Below the pieces are notes generated by a model that worked only from the letters and a program-made list of their open reading frames with translations, searched no databases and had not been told where the DNA came from. 64,000 nucleotides of DNA from NCBI RefSeq assembly GCF_038433205.1, contig NZ_JBCDNA010000002.1, forward strand, positions 372,001 to 436,000, read 5' to 3'. A program made the position numbers and the translations under genes. Shown piece after piece: positions 1 through 8,768 of this stretch (its first letter is position 1; every line of letters starts with the position of its first letter). The stretch is from Lutimonas vermicola (GTDB lineage: Bacteria > Bacteroidota > Bacteroidia > Flavobacteriales > Flavobacteriaceae).

Positions 1-596
1 ACTCCCAAAATAGTCGCTATGAATTTCACAGGATATCCGCCGAGAAACGAGAGTAAGACCACCATAAAAAAAGTGATTGCCGTTGTAGAAAAGTTGGCAG
101 GCAATATCAGTATAAGAACAAGGCCCACAGGCATCCACATATACAGGAAGCTTTCCTTAAAGGTTATCTCTTTTTCTTTGTTCCGGGCAAGATACCTCGC
201 TACGTAAATCATTAAGACCACAGCGGCCAGCGTCGAGGTCTGGAACCCAATACCTATAAACGGAATACTGATCCATCTGCTGGCATTCGCCCCGTCGATA
301 ACCGTTCCCTGTGTAAGGGTATAGACCAGAAGCAAAATAACCACAGGAAGCATCAAAACAGATAAGCCGCTAAAGTATCTGTAAGGTACTTTGTGAGTTG
401 TATATACAATAACAAATCCGAGCAGTAAAAGAATAGCATGCTTTAAAAGATACCCAAGTGTTGACCCTTTTCCGGCTACATATACAAGATTGGTACTTGC
501 GCTGTAAACCGGAAGGAAAGAAAATATGGCCAGAACAGCTATGATAGCCCAAATGGTTTTATCTCCTTTAATATTGTCAAAAAATCTTGTCAGCAT
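1..596 (-). CDS. ftsW: FtsW, septal peptidoglycan polymerase (partial, C-terminus off the window edge)
   Basis: Integral-membrane SEDS-family glycosyltransferase that polymerises lipid II at the division septum together with the FtsI transpeptidase. About 198 codons are present from the ATG at 596 (starting MLTRFFDNIKGDKTIW), and the frame stays open to the window edge. Several hydrophobic segments are visible, as well as a segment reading NASRWISIP that fits the conserved SEDS loop (N-x-x-x-RWI). It begins 15 bp after the murD remnant, in the usual murD-ftsW order of the dcw cluster. The family and its partner are known; the identification rests on sequence plus gene order. Only the N-terminal half can be judged. 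Confidence 0.9.
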   Translation of the reverse strand, partial: MLTRFFDNIKGDKTIWAIIAVLAIFSFLPVYSASTNLVYVAGKGSTLGYLLKHAILLLLGFVIVYTTHKVPYRYFSGLSVLMLPVVILLLVYTLTQGTVIDGANASRWISIPFIGIGFQTSTLAAVVLMIYVARYLARNKEKEITFKESFLYMWMPVGLVLILILPANFSTTAITFFMVVLLSFLGGYPVKFIATILG

Positions 597-611
597 CCCT
601 ATGTTTTCAAT

Positions 612-1160
612 TTATAATTGCCTTACTGCTTCTTTAAATTTCTTACCTCTTTCTTCGTAATTTTCTGCTGTGTTCTCGCAAGCTCCCGCAGGTGAAAAAA
701 GAACCGTTTCACCTTCCCTGCAAAGTTTATATGCGATCTTGACAGCATCCTGTATACTTGTTGTCTCGATCATGAAATCCACAACGTTGCCGAATGTTTC
801 AATAAGCTTGTCATTATTATTGCTCAAACAAATAATGGCATTGACTTTTTCATTGACAAGTGGCAGCAACATGTCATAATCATTTTCAGCATCCACACCT
901 CCAACGATCCAGATGGTTGTATTTTCCATACTGTCCAAAGCATAAAAAGTTGCATTGACATTTGACGCTTTTGAATCATTCACATACTGAGATCCGTTGA
1001 TCGTCAAAACTTTCTCAAGCCTGTGCTCTTCATTCTCAAAATCAGAAAGACAATTTCGAATGGTTTCCTTTCTCACTCTCATCAAATCAGACAAGGTGCT
1101 GGATGCCATAGCATTCTTTACATTAAAATTGGTTTGTAAAGCAAAAGATGAAATACTCAT
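612..1160 (-). pseudogene. murD: murD remnant: C-terminal domain of UDP-MurNAc-L-Ala:D-Glu ligase only
   Basis: The 182-codon frame aligns only with the last 40% of MurD (normally about 445 residues). The fragment runs from the late central domain (NFNVKNAMASS, the NIKNAMAA region) through HRLEKV and NDSKASNVNAT to the end. The N-terminal UMP-binding Rossmann domain and the ATP-binding GTNGKT domain are absent. mraY ends only 29 bp upstream, so the missing part is not nearby. The substrate motif normally SPACAS(F/L)DxF reads SPAGACENTA. No stop interrupts the frame and an ATG is in place, so a short protein could still be made, but it cannot be a MurD ligase. Alternatives are an assembly deletion or a retained non-catalytic domain. 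A complete murD must exist elsewhere if this is real. Confidence 0.8.
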
Positions 1161-1189
1161 GTAGTTTCTATTTAATTGTTATTGTTGAA

Positions 1190-2422
1190 TTATCTTACTT
1201 TTAGTGTCAGGATAGAAATTACTGCAAGCAGAATTCCAACAATCCAAAACCTGGTTACTATTTTACTTTCGTGATATCCGCGCTTCTGGTAATGATGGTG
1301 AAGTGGTGACATCAGAAAAATTCTTCTTCCTTGTCCGTATTTTCTTTTTGTATACTTGAAATAGGAAACTTGAAATACAACTGACAGATTTTCTGCCAAA
1401 AAGATCCCGGCCAGAATAGGAATTAAAAATTCCTTTCTTACAGAGAGAGCGATCACTGCAATCACGGCGCCTATTGTCAAACTGCCGGTATCGCCCATAA
1501 AGACCTGTGCCGGATATGCATTATACCATAGAAACCCGACCAGGCCTCCCACAAAGGCACTTATAAAAATGGTTATCTCTCCTGAATTTGGGATGTACAT
1601 GACATTGAGGTAATCTGCGAATATGATATTACCCGAGACCCATGCAAAAATGGCCAGTGCCAGAACGATAATGGCCGAACTGCCGGCTGCCAGGCCGTCA
1701 ATTCCATCGGTTAAATTCGCCCCGTTTGAAACCGCGGTAATAATAAATATTACCACAATCACAAAGAAAAGCCAAACATAATCCTTGGTCCAATCTCCCA
1801 TCCAGGTGAGCACGTTGGCATAATCAAATTCATTATTCTTAACAAACGGGATCGTTGTTTTTGTTGATTTTTCGGCTTCGCTGAAACGATTCGACGATAT
1901 GGTTATGTCCTGACTGATGACAACTTCGCCTTGACTTAGTTTTTCCTTCACCACAACATCAGGGTTGAAATAGAGCATCAACCCGATAAAAATCCCAAGG
2001 GTTACCTGGCCGACAATTTTAAAACGGCCTTTAAGCCCCTCTTTGTTCTTTTTAAAAACCTTAATATAATCATCCACAAATCCAATGGTCCCCATCCATA
2101 TTGTCGTGACAATCAAAATAATGATGTAAATATTATCGAGCTTGGCGAATAAAAACACAGGGATCAAAGTCGCCATGATGATAATCAACCCTCCCATCGT
2201 TGGGGTGCCTTTCTTTTCAACCTGACCTTCAAGACCCAGGTCTCTTATTGACTCCCCGACCTGCATCCTCCTGAGCTTGTCAATAATCTTGCGACCGTAT
2301 ATGGTTGAGATCAACAAGGAAAATGCAAAAGCCAGAGCCGACCTGAAAGAGATATACTGAAACAATCCTGCTCCCGGAAGGCTGGTATTTTGATCTAAGT
2401 ATTCAAATAAATAATATAGCAT
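1190..2422 (-). CDS. mraY: MraY, phospho-MurNAc-pentapeptide transferase
   Basis: Makes lipid I by transferring phospho-MurNAc-pentapeptide to undecaprenyl phosphate on the cytoplasmic face of the inner membrane. The protein has about ten hydrophobic segments and the family motifs DDYIK (acidic pair), NLTDGIDGLA (catalytic Asp region), FMGDTGSL and the histidine-rich SPLHHHYQ loop. It is 410 residues, against about 360 in E. coli. The excess is an insert of roughly 50 residues near positions 165-215, polar and rich in S/T/E, placed between membrane segments; such inserts are usual in Bacteroidota. It lies 9 bp downstream of murE. Confidence 0.97.
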   Translation of the reverse strand: MLYYLFEYLDQNTSLPGAGLFQYISFRSALAFAFSLLISTIYGRKIIDKLRRMQVGESIRDLGLEGQVEKKGTPTMGGLIIIMATLIPVFLFAKLDNIYIIILIVTTIWMGTIGFVDDYIKVFKKNKEGLKGRFKIVGQVTLGIFIGLMLYFNPDVVVKEKLSQGEVVISQDITISSNRFSEAEKSTKTTIPFVKNNEFDYANVLTWMGDWTKDYVWLFFVIVVIFIITAVSNGANLTDGIDGLAAGSSAIIVLALAIFAWVSGNIIFADYLNVMYIPNSGEITIFISAFVGGLVGFLWYNAYPAQVFMGDTGSLTIGAVIAVIALSVRKEFLIPILAGIFLAENLSVVFQVSYFKYTKRKYGQGRRIFLMSPLHHHYQKRGYHESKIVTRFWIVGILLAVISILTLKVR

Positions 2423-2431
2423 TCTGGGTTT

Positions 2432-3895
2432 CTATTTATTGAGTTCAGTCAGTATTTGATTCGTGATTTCAAAATCATCAAAACCCGATTTCCGGTCGCC
2501 AATGATTTGATAGTTTTCATGGCCTTTTCCGGCAACGAGAACTATATCGCCCTCCTGAGCCAGCTTACAGGCTGTTTTAATTGCCTGCCTTCTGTCTGTG
2601 ATGGATATGGTCTTTTTATAATTTTCAGGACGTACTCCTGCTTCCACCTCTTTAATAATTTGTTCCGGGTCTTCATTCCTGGGGTTGTCAGAAGTAAAAA
2701 CCACTTGATTGCTTAAACTTGATGCAATGTTTCCCATTTTCGGGCGCTTTTCCCGGTCTCTGTCACCTCCGCAACCGATAACAGTAATGACTTGCTCGTT
2801 GAAGGTCCTGATCGAATTGATCGTCTCTAAAACATTTTTGAGCGCATCAGGAGTATGCGCATAATCGATAATGGTGTTGATTCCGCCTTTTGAAACTGCG
2901 TGCTGGAACCGGCCTGAAACGTTATCCAGTTCGCTCAGAATCCTGAGGTTTTCATATTTATCCACACCCAGCAAATCAGCTGTAGCGTAAATTGCCAAAA
3001 GATTATATGCGTTAAATGTACCTATCAATTTTGTCCAGACTTCCTGTCCGTCTATATTGAGGAGTAATCCATGGAACTGATTCTCCAAAATTCTGGCCTT
3101 GTAATCTGCCTCTGTTTTAAGGGCGTAACCATACTTTTTAGCTTTTGTGTTCTGTACCATGACGCTTCCATTTTTATCGTCAAGATTCACCAGGGCAAAA
3201 GCGTTTGAGGATAAGCAATCAAAAAAAGATTTTTTTACGTCCCTGTAGGCAGCGAAAGATTTGTGATAATCTAAATGGTCATGCGTTAAATTTGTAAATA
3301 TGCCTCCACTAAAGGTCAAACCCATGGTTCTTTTCTGATGAATTCCATGAGAACTGACCTCCATAAAACAGTGACTGACGCCTTGATCAACCATTCTTCT
3401 GAGCACCTTGTTGATCGTAACCGAATCTGGAGTAGTATGGGTGGTGGGGATCTCTTTCTCGCCAACTTTTATCTTAATCGTTGAAATTAATCCACTTTTA
3501 AAACCTGCTTTTTGAAACTGTTCCGCCAGGAGGGTTGCTATGGTTGTTTTGCCATTTGTACCGGTAACACCCACTAAGGTTAAAGCTTCGGATGGATTCT
3601 CGTAAAAATTAGAAGAAATAAGTGCGAGGGCCTCATCGGCATCTGCCACCTGGACAAAAGTAACGTCTTGAGGAGTCTCTTTCGGGAAATCCTGGAACAC
3701 AATAGTCGTTGCACCTTTAGAAATAGCCTGGGTTATAAAATCATGTCCGTCGAAAAGCAAACCTTTTTGAGCTACAAACAAGGACCCTTGATCAATGTTT
3801 CTGGAATCAAACTCAATGCCCCGAACGTCAATATCGGTTGAACCTTTAACTGATTCAACGGATACCCCATACAATATGTCTTTTAACTTCTTCAA
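2432..3895 (-). CDS. murE: MurE, UDP-MurNAc-tripeptide ligase (meso-DAP adding)
   Basis: Cytoplasmic ATP-dependent ligase adding the third stem-peptide residue. It shows an ATP loop G-T-N-G-K-T-T (residues 112-118), the HDHLDYH segment (about 206-211), and DNPR at 403-406; the DNPR signature marks meso-diaminopimelate specificity. Length (487) is normal. The start is TTG at 3895, giving MKKLKDILYG as in relatives. No in-frame ATG fits, and the ftsI TGA lies 1 bp upstream, which suggests translational coupling. It is part of the minus-strand dcw operon. Confidence 0.97.
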   Translation of the reverse strand: MKKLKDILYGVSVESVKGSTDIDVRGIEFDSRNIDQGSLFVAQKGLLFDGHDFITQAISKGATTIVFQDFPKETPQDVTFVQVADADEALALISSNFYENPSEALTLVGVTGTNGKTTIATLLAEQFQKAGFKSGLISTIKIKVGEKEIPTTHTTPDSVTINKVLRRMVDQGVSHCFMEVSSHGIHQKRTMGLTFSGGIFTNLTHDHLDYHKSFAAYRDVKKSFFDCLSSNAFALVNLDDKNGSVMVQNTKAKKYGYALKTEADYKARILENQFHGLLLNIDGQEVWTKLIGTFNAYNLLAIYATADLLGVDKYENLRILSELDNVSGRFQHAVSKGGINTIIDYAHTPDALKNVLETINSIRTFNEQVITVIGCGGDRDREKRPKMGNIASSLSNQVVFTSDNPRNEDPEQIIKEVEAGVRPENYKKTISITDRRQAIKTACKLAQEGDIVLVAGKGHENYQIIGDRKSGFDDFEITNQILTELNK

Positions 3896-3896
3896 T

Positions 3897-5873
3897 TCAG
3901 GACAATTCTAATTTGATGACTTCCCCCTTTTTTATGGCCGATCCAGCCTTAATCGACTGATTTTTTACTTTTCCAATACCTATAAAACTTACCCTGAAGC
4001 CCATATTTTCCAATAAGGATACAGCATCCATTCCCGGCATATTCTTGACATCAGGCACTTTGGTATATGCTTTATTTGCCTTTTCGTAATACCCTTCATA
4101 GTCATCATCCATCGAAGAGAGGTTTTCTGTGAATGCCACCTCTTCAACCACTGGGGTTTCAGTATAAATTTTTCTTGCTATTCTTTCAAATACAGGTGCC
4201 GCCACGATATTACCGTAGTAGCCTTTCTTTTTATCGGGCTTGTGGATTACTACAATACAGGAATACTTTGGTTTATCTGCAGGGAAGTATCCAACAAAGG
4301 ATGAAATATATTTGGTCTCATCTGTCCAGTACTCTGTTTGACAGGTTCCTGTTTTACCCGCCATTGAAAAATTCTTGTCGTAAATATTTTCAGCCGTACC
4401 CCTTTTTACAACATTCAACATCATTTCCTTTACCTGGTCTATGGTCTCCTGTGAACAGATTCTGGGATCAATGATCTCTTTCTCAAATTTCGTCACCACA
4501 TTGCTTTGCGCCCTGATCTCTTTTACAAACCTTGGCTTAACCATTTCCCCGTTATTAGCAATGGCATTATAAAAAGTAAGTATTTGGAGAGGTGTAAAAG
4601 AAACGCCATAACCGTAAGCCATCCATGGAAGAGATAAGCCATTCCAGGTGTCTTTATTAGTTGGGTCGGGAATTCTGGGTTCCCCCTCGCCTTTAATAGG
4701 CAAACCTATTTTTTGACCAACTTTCATCCTTTTTAAACCTTCTATGAATTTTTCGGGATGATCCTTGTAATGTTCATCAATGATCTTAACGATGCCAACA
4801 TTTGAGGAAACTTCAAACACTCTTGATGCTGAAATTTTACCATAGCCACCATGGTGTGAATCCCTCACGGGCTTTCCATGAAACCTGATCACTCCTTTTT
4901 CTGTATCAATAATCTGAGAAGTATCGATCACTTTATCTTCCAAAGCCACAACCATCCCCATCAGCTTAAATGTTGATCCGGGTTCATGAGATTCGTAAAT
5001 CGCATAATTTCGCTGTTCAAAATATGTACCCACAGAAGTTCTGCCCAGATTTGAAATAGCCTTGATTTCTCCTGTTTTTGTCTCCATGACAACGACTGAA
5101 CCGTGATCTGCTTCAAACTCCTCCAATTGGGCCAGCAAAGCATGGTGGGCAACATCTTGAATTTTCAGGTCTATCGTAGTAATGATGTCCTTTCCATCAA
5201 TAGGCTCTATTTCATTGTTGTCATTTAAAGGCTTCCATTGACCTTTGGCAATTTTTTGTTTTAACCTTTTCCCTTTTTTACCTCTAAGAAATTCATAAAA
5301 GCTGCCTTCAATACCTACCCTGCCTCTGTAATCATCGTAGCCAACAGCCCTTTCAGCTATTTTACCAATAGGATGCTCTCTTACTGTTCGCTGCTCAATA
5401 ATCAAACCTCCCCGGTACATTCCCAATTTGAAAATCGGAAACTTTTTTAACTTTTGATAATCATTATAACTCAGGTTTCGGGTTATAAAAAGATACCTGT
5501 TCTTATTTACCCTGGCTTTTCTGATCTTGTTTTCATAATAACTTGCAGATTTACCGAGCATGTCTGATAAAGCCTCACTCAATTCTTTGATCCCGGATTC
5601 GAAGTCACTTTCTGAAATGGTAACGGCATCCATCCTGACATCAAAGCGTGAAACAGAAGTTGCCAACAAACTGCCGTCAGCTGTGTACACGCTGCCCCTG
5701 TTGGCCGCTATCTCAAAAGTCTTGACAGTGCCTTCCTCAGCTTCAACACGATACATCTCCCCATCGATATGTTCTATATGAATGAGTTTGTATATGATCG
5801 CAATGGCAAACAAGAACAAAAACCCCGTAAGCAGGTAGAGTTTGTTCAATATTTGTTTCTTTTCAACTGCCAT
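3897..5873 (-). CDS. ftsI: FtsI/PBP3-type class B penicillin-binding protein with PASTA domain
   Basis: Septal peptidoglycan transpeptidase. It has one N-terminal membrane anchor (about residues 10-30), a dimerisation/pedestal domain, and a transpeptidase domain with all three active-site motifs: S300-T-F-K303, S356-S-N358 and K507-T-G509. A C-terminal PASTA domain lies at about 600-658 (begins VPDVKNMPG). PASTA is absent from E. coli FtsI but common in Bacteroidota. Length is 658. It follows ftsL by 2 bp and precedes murE by 1 bp, so the genes are tightly coupled. Confidence 0.96.
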   Translation of the reverse strand: MAVEKKQILNKLYLLTGFLFLFAIAIIYKLIHIEHIDGEMYRVEAEEGTVKTFEIAANRGSVYTADGSLLATSVSRFDVRMDAVTISESDFESGIKELSEALSDMLGKSASYYENKIRKARVNKNRYLFITRNLSYNDYQKLKKFPIFKLGMYRGGLIIEQRTVREHPIGKIAERAVGYDDYRGRVGIEGSFYEFLRGKKGKRLKQKIAKGQWKPLNDNNEIEPIDGKDIITTIDLKIQDVAHHALLAQLEEFEADHGSVVVMETKTGEIKAISNLGRTSVGTYFEQRNYAIYESHEPGSTFKLMGMVVALEDKVIDTSQIIDTEKGVIRFHGKPVRDSHHGGYGKISASRVFEVSSNVGIVKIIDEHYKDHPEKFIEGLKRMKVGQKIGLPIKGEGEPRIPDPTNKDTWNGLSLPWMAYGYGVSFTPLQILTFYNAIANNGEMVKPRFVKEIRAQSNVVTKFEKEIIDPRICSQETIDQVKEMMLNVVKRGTAENIYDKNFSMAGKTGTCQTEYWTDETKYISSFVGYFPADKPKYSCIVVIHKPDKKKGYYGNIVAAPVFERIARKIYTETPVVEEVAFTENLSSMDDDYEGYYEKANKAYTKVPDVKNMPGMDAVSLLENMGFRVSFIGIGKVKNQSIKAGSAIKKGEVIKLELS

Positions 5874-5875
5874 GT

Positions 5876-6202
5876 TTATTTATTAATGATTACTTTGATC
5901 TTTTGAGGTGGTATTTGAGATATGTACAATCCGTTATCAGCAAGCCTTTTTGAAATACTTGACTCCATTTTTAATTTCATAAGATCAGATCGTGTTGAGA
6001 CAAATTCAGAATAGAGTTTGCGCTTTTCCTTGTTCAATAAAGCTATGCTTTGGACCTTTCTGTCTATTTGATGAGAACTGGTAATCATCAATAATGCAAG
6101 GAAGGTGAGGAAGATGATAAAGCCCCAATTCTTCTTTGCATCTTCATCCACAAGAAACTTCCCCTTAAGGATGTTGTACAAGGTTTGTTTGACTTTTGAC
6201 AT
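5876..6202 (-). CDS. ftsL: FtsL-like division protein
   Basis: Small bitopic membrane protein of 108 residues. A short lysine-rich cytoplasmic tail is followed by one hydrophobic helix (about residues 28-43) and an extracytoplasmic, heptad-like charged segment (about 45-95), the usual FtsL architecture. FtsL sequences diverge strongly, so the call rests on size, topology and position between rsmH and ftsI. In known systems FtsL pairs with FtsB/DivIC and helps activate FtsWI at the septum. Confidence 0.85.
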   Translation of the reverse strand: MSKVKQTLYNILKGKFLVDEDAKKNWGFIIFLTFLALLMITSSHQIDRKVQSIALLNKEKRKLYSEFVSTRSDLMKLKMESSISKRLADNGLYISQIPPQKIKVIINK

Positions 6203-6226
6203 TTTGAGTTATGACTTCTGATTTGA

Positions 6227-7135
6227 TTAATTCTTCTCTGCTATTCTTAATTTGGCACTTCTGGACCTGTTATTCCTTTTTATTTCATCGGCTGACGGAA
6301 GAATCAATTTTCCCACTTTTTTAAAAGGAACGCTTACATTCCCATAAAAATCCTTTTCCGGTTCACCCTTGAACAATCCAAACTGCATATATCTTTTTAC
6401 CAGCCTGTCTTCTAATGAATGGTATGATATCACACTTAATCTTCCCCCGACATTCAGCAGATCCTCTGTTTGCAATAAAAACTCTTTAAGAACCTGCATT
6501 TCCTGATTTACCTCTATTCTGATGGCCTGAAATATCTGAGCCAAAATCTTATGTTCCTTGGACTTTGGCAAGAAACGCTTTAAAACCTCTTTTAACTGAA
6601 AGCTGGTTCTTATGGGGTCCTGGTTTCTGACCTGCACGATCTCTTTGGCTATTGCTCGGGAATTTCTTAACTCCCCATATTGATACAAAACCTGCGAAAG
6701 CTCCTCTTCAGTATACTTATTGACTACCTCAAATGCCGATAAGGTGTCATTTGCGTTCATCCTCATATCAAGTTCTGCATCAAACCTTGTAGAGAACCCG
6801 CGATCTGCGCTATCAAACTGATGTGAGGAAACACCTAGATCTGCTAAAATTCCATCTACTTTTTTCACTCCGTGAAAACGCAGAAACCTGCTTATGAACC
6901 TGAAATTCTCATTGATCAGAACAAAGCGCTCATCCTGTATCTCATTATTCAAAGCATCCGCATCCTGATCAAAGGCAAACAATCTTCCGTTGGCATCAAG
7001 TCGCTTTAGTATTTCTGTGGAGTGACCTCCCCCTCCAAAGGTCACATCCACATAAATACCATCTGGTTTTATATTAAGACCATCAACACTTTCAAAGAGC
7101 AGTACCGGGTCATGATAACTCATGATCGGCATCAT
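6227..7135 (-). CDS. rsmH: RsmH (MraW), 16S rRNA cytosine-1402 N4-methyltransferase
   Basis: SAM-dependent methyltransferase modifying C1402 in the ribosomal P site. It shows the SAM loop in VDVTFGGGGHS, the ADLGVSSHQ motif, and the C-terminal SYHSLEDR and RSRSAKLR segments. Length 302 is typical. Two starts are possible: ATG at 7135 (overlapping mraZ by 26 bp) or ATG at 7123, giving MSYHDPVLL, which matches the family start better. Either way it overlaps the end of mraZ, as usual for this gene pair. Confidence 0.96.
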   Translation of the reverse strand: MMPIMSYHDPVLLFESVDGLNIKPDGIYVDVTFGGGGHSTEILKRLDANGRLFAFDQDADALNNEIQDERFVLINENFRFISRFLRFHGVKKVDGILADLGVSSHQFDSADRGFSTRFDAELDMRMNANDTLSAFEVVNKYTEEELSQVLYQYGELRNSRAIAKEIVQVRNQDPIRTSFQLKEVLKRFLPKSKEHKILAQIFQAIRIEVNQEMQVLKEFLLQTEDLLNVGGRLSVISYHSLEDRLVKRYMQFGLFKGEPEKDFYGNVSVPFKKVGKLILPSADEIKRNNRSRSAKLRIAEKN

Positions 7136-7583
7136 TTACGTTTCCCATTACATCTTCAGCCAAATCAGCAAAATCAACCGTTGCATCATCTATGGCTCTT
7201 TCATATTTTTCTTTGTCCCAGATCTCAATGATATTCACTGATGATGAGAGCACAACTTCCTTTGTAATTCCCGAAAATAAATGCAGGTCTTTTGGAATCA
7301 GCATTCTTCCGGACACATCCAGCTCAACAACCTTAACTCCGGCAGTAAACCTTCTTATAAAGTCATTGTTTTTCTTGACAAACCTGTTTAGCTTGTTTAC
7401 TTTCGCCATCATTTCATTCCATTCCTTCATGGGATACAACTCTAAGCATGGCTGAAAAACAGAGCGCTTTAAAACAAAACCATCCTGTAGTATGCTGGAC
7501 AGTTGCTTTTTAAGTGGAGAAGGCAGCATAAGACGTCCTTTGACATCTGCCTTACATTCGTATGTACCGATTAGATTTACCAC
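7110..7583 (-). CDS. mraZ: MraZ, transcriptional regulator of the dcw cluster
   Basis: AbrB-like DNA-binding protein that in other bacteria represses its own operon by binding short direct repeats upstream. Two related MraZ domains are visible: one around YECKADVKGRLMLP near the N-terminus, and one around VVELDVSGRMLIP. I place the start at GTG 7583, giving (M)VNLIGTYECK and 157 residues, the common length. The frame extends to a GTG at 7634, but that codon lies inside the operator repeats and upstream of the likely transcription start. First gene of the dcw operon. Confidence 0.94.
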   Translation of the reverse strand: MVNLIGTYECKADVKGRLMLPSPLKKQLSSILQDGFVLKRSVFQPCLELYPMKEWNEMMAKVNKLNRFVKKNNDFIRRFTAGVKVVELDVSGRMLIPKDLHLFSGITKEVVLSSSVNIIEIWDKEKYERAIDDATVDFADLAEDVMGNVNDADHELS

Positions 7584-7612
7584 TTTGAGCCCTGAAAATT
7601 GATTTATAATGA

Positions 7613-7620
7613 CAAATATA
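7613..7620 (-). promoter_or_regulatory. mraZ/dcw promoter, -7 box
   Basis: On the minus strand the sequence TATATTTG is a perfect match to the Bacteroidota -7 consensus TAnnTTTG. It lies just downstream of the MraZ repeats and about 30 bp ahead of the GTG start at 7583. No separate TTTG-type -33 element is seen; the repeats occupy that place. Confidence 0.6.
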
Positions 7621-7625
7621 AAGAT

Positions 7626-7655
7626 TTTTACCACTTTTTACCATTTTTTACCACT
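7626..7655 (-). promoter_or_regulatory. MraZ-type operator: three direct repeats at 10-bp spacing
   Basis: Read on the minus strand, three copies of (G/A)TGGTAAAAA start at 7654, 7644 and 7634, exactly one per 10 bp. A fourth GTGGTAAA overlaps the chosen mraZ start codon at 7583. MraZ of E. coli and other bacteria binds TGG-type repeats separated by 5 bp upstream of its own gene, and this matches in spacing and position. The repeats sit where the -33 element of the predicted mraZ promoter would be, which would fit repression by occlusion (inference). Confidence 0.75.
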
Positions 7656-7781
7656 TTGTTGATAACTTTCTTTATATTCGTTTAAGTAATTGATTCATCG
7701 ACCATTAAATAAACAGGATTTTTTTTGTGGAAAATAATTTGAACTAATGAAGAGAAAATTAGTACTTTGAACCAAATTATT

Positions 7782-7789
7782 TAAATTTG
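7782..7789 (+). promoter_or_regulatory. Predicted -7 box for the alpha/beta hydrolase
   Basis: TAAATTTG matches the Bacteroidota -7 consensus exactly and lies 26 bp ahead of the ATG at 7816. The only TTTG upstream (7766-7769) is 12 bp away, closer than usual, so the -33 part is uncertain. The intergenic region 7656-7815 between the divergent mraZ operon and this gene shows nothing else. Confidence 0.4.
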
Positions 7790-7815
7790 CAAATCGATAA
7801 GAATTTAGATCGTAA

Positions 7816-8580
7816 ATGAAATACACCGTCAAAAAAGAAAATGGATATTCCTACCTTGAATCAGGTGAAGGAACCCCTTTAATCATATTGCATGGTCTCA
7901 TGGGGAACTTAAGTAATTTCGATGGCGTTTTTGACCATTTTTCAGATTTAGGATATCAGGTCATCATGCCTGAACTACCCATTTACACACTTCCGTTGTT
8001 AAAGACTAATGTAAAGAGTCTATCAAAGTTTATCAAAGATTTTGTCAAATTCAAAGGTCTTGAGAAGTATATACTGATGGGTAATTCTCTGGGAGGGCAT
8101 ATCGCATTATTTCATACCAAGTTGAATCCGAACAATGTCAATGGCTTAGTGCTAACAGGCAGTTCCGGACTCTATGAAAACACCATGGGAGAAAGCTATC
8201 CAAAAAGAGGTGATTACGAATATATCAAAAAGAAGGCACAGGATGTTTTTTATGACCCTGAAATTGCTACCAAACAGGTTGTTGATGATGTTTTTGAAAC
8301 TTTAAATAACAGAAATAAACTGATAAGGACCATTGCTATTGCCAAAAGTGCCATCAGACACAACATGGCAAAAGATCTTCCAAAAATGAAAGTTCCAACT
8401 TGTTTGATCTGGGGAAAACAGGACACGGTAACACCCCCTTCTGTAGCTGAAGAATTTCATAAATTATTGCCTAATTCTGAATTGCACTGGATCGATAAAT
8501 GCGGGCATGCCCCTATGATGGAAACTCCTGATAAATTCAATGATTTACTCGAACCATGGCTCACAAAAAATTTCAGGTAA
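7816..8580 (+). CDS. Alpha/beta-fold hydrolase
   Basis: Cytoplasmic serine hydrolase of about 254 residues. The catalytic triad can be read directly: nucleophile Ser91 in GNSLGG, Asp203 in WGKQD, and His231 in CGHAP. HGLMG near residues 26-30 provides the oxyanion hole. The family includes esterases, C-C bond hydrolases and haloperoxidase-like enzymes, and the substrate cannot be told from sequence. It is divergent from mraZ, a common placement in Flavobacteriaceae. No signal peptide. Confidence 0.88.
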   Translation: MKYTVKKENGYSYLESGEGTPLIILHGLMGNLSNFDGVFDHFSDLGYQVIMPELPIYTLPLLKTNVKSLSKFIKDFVKFKGLEKYILMGNSLGGHIALFHTKLNPNNVNGLVLTGSSGLYENTMGESYPKRGDYEYIKKKAQDVFYDPEIATKQVVDDVFETLNNRNKLIRTIAIAKSAIRHNMAKDLPKMKVPTCLIWGKQDTVTPPSVAEEFHKLLPNSELHWIDKCGHAPMMETPDKFNDLLEPWLTKNFR

Positions 8581-8698
8581 AAGGAATACTATTGCTTTTA
8601 TGCGATTTTTTTGAATATGACATGTGACTTGACAGCAGTAAGCATTTGCTCAGTAACTAAATTATCCCAAGGATCTCTCCTGTACCTTCCGAAAACCT

Positions 8699-8706
8699 TA
8701 TCTTTG
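8699..8706 (+). promoter_or_regulatory. Predicted -7 box for the GH130-like lipoprotein gene
   Basis: TATCTTTG is an exact TAnnTTTG match 62 bp ahead of the ATG at 8769, inside the 188-bp gap after the hydrolase gene. No clear -33 element is seen. Confidence 0.35.
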
Positions 8707-8768
8707 CCTTGGAGACCATATGAAGCCAGACATCTCAGTCATTCATTTTCCGATCTCCAATTACAATC

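Noticed and set aside
370..552. 60-codon minus-strand frame rich in Ser/Cys/Tyr
   Set aside because: It is an out-of-frame reading of ftsW, whose real frame covers 1-596 without a stop.
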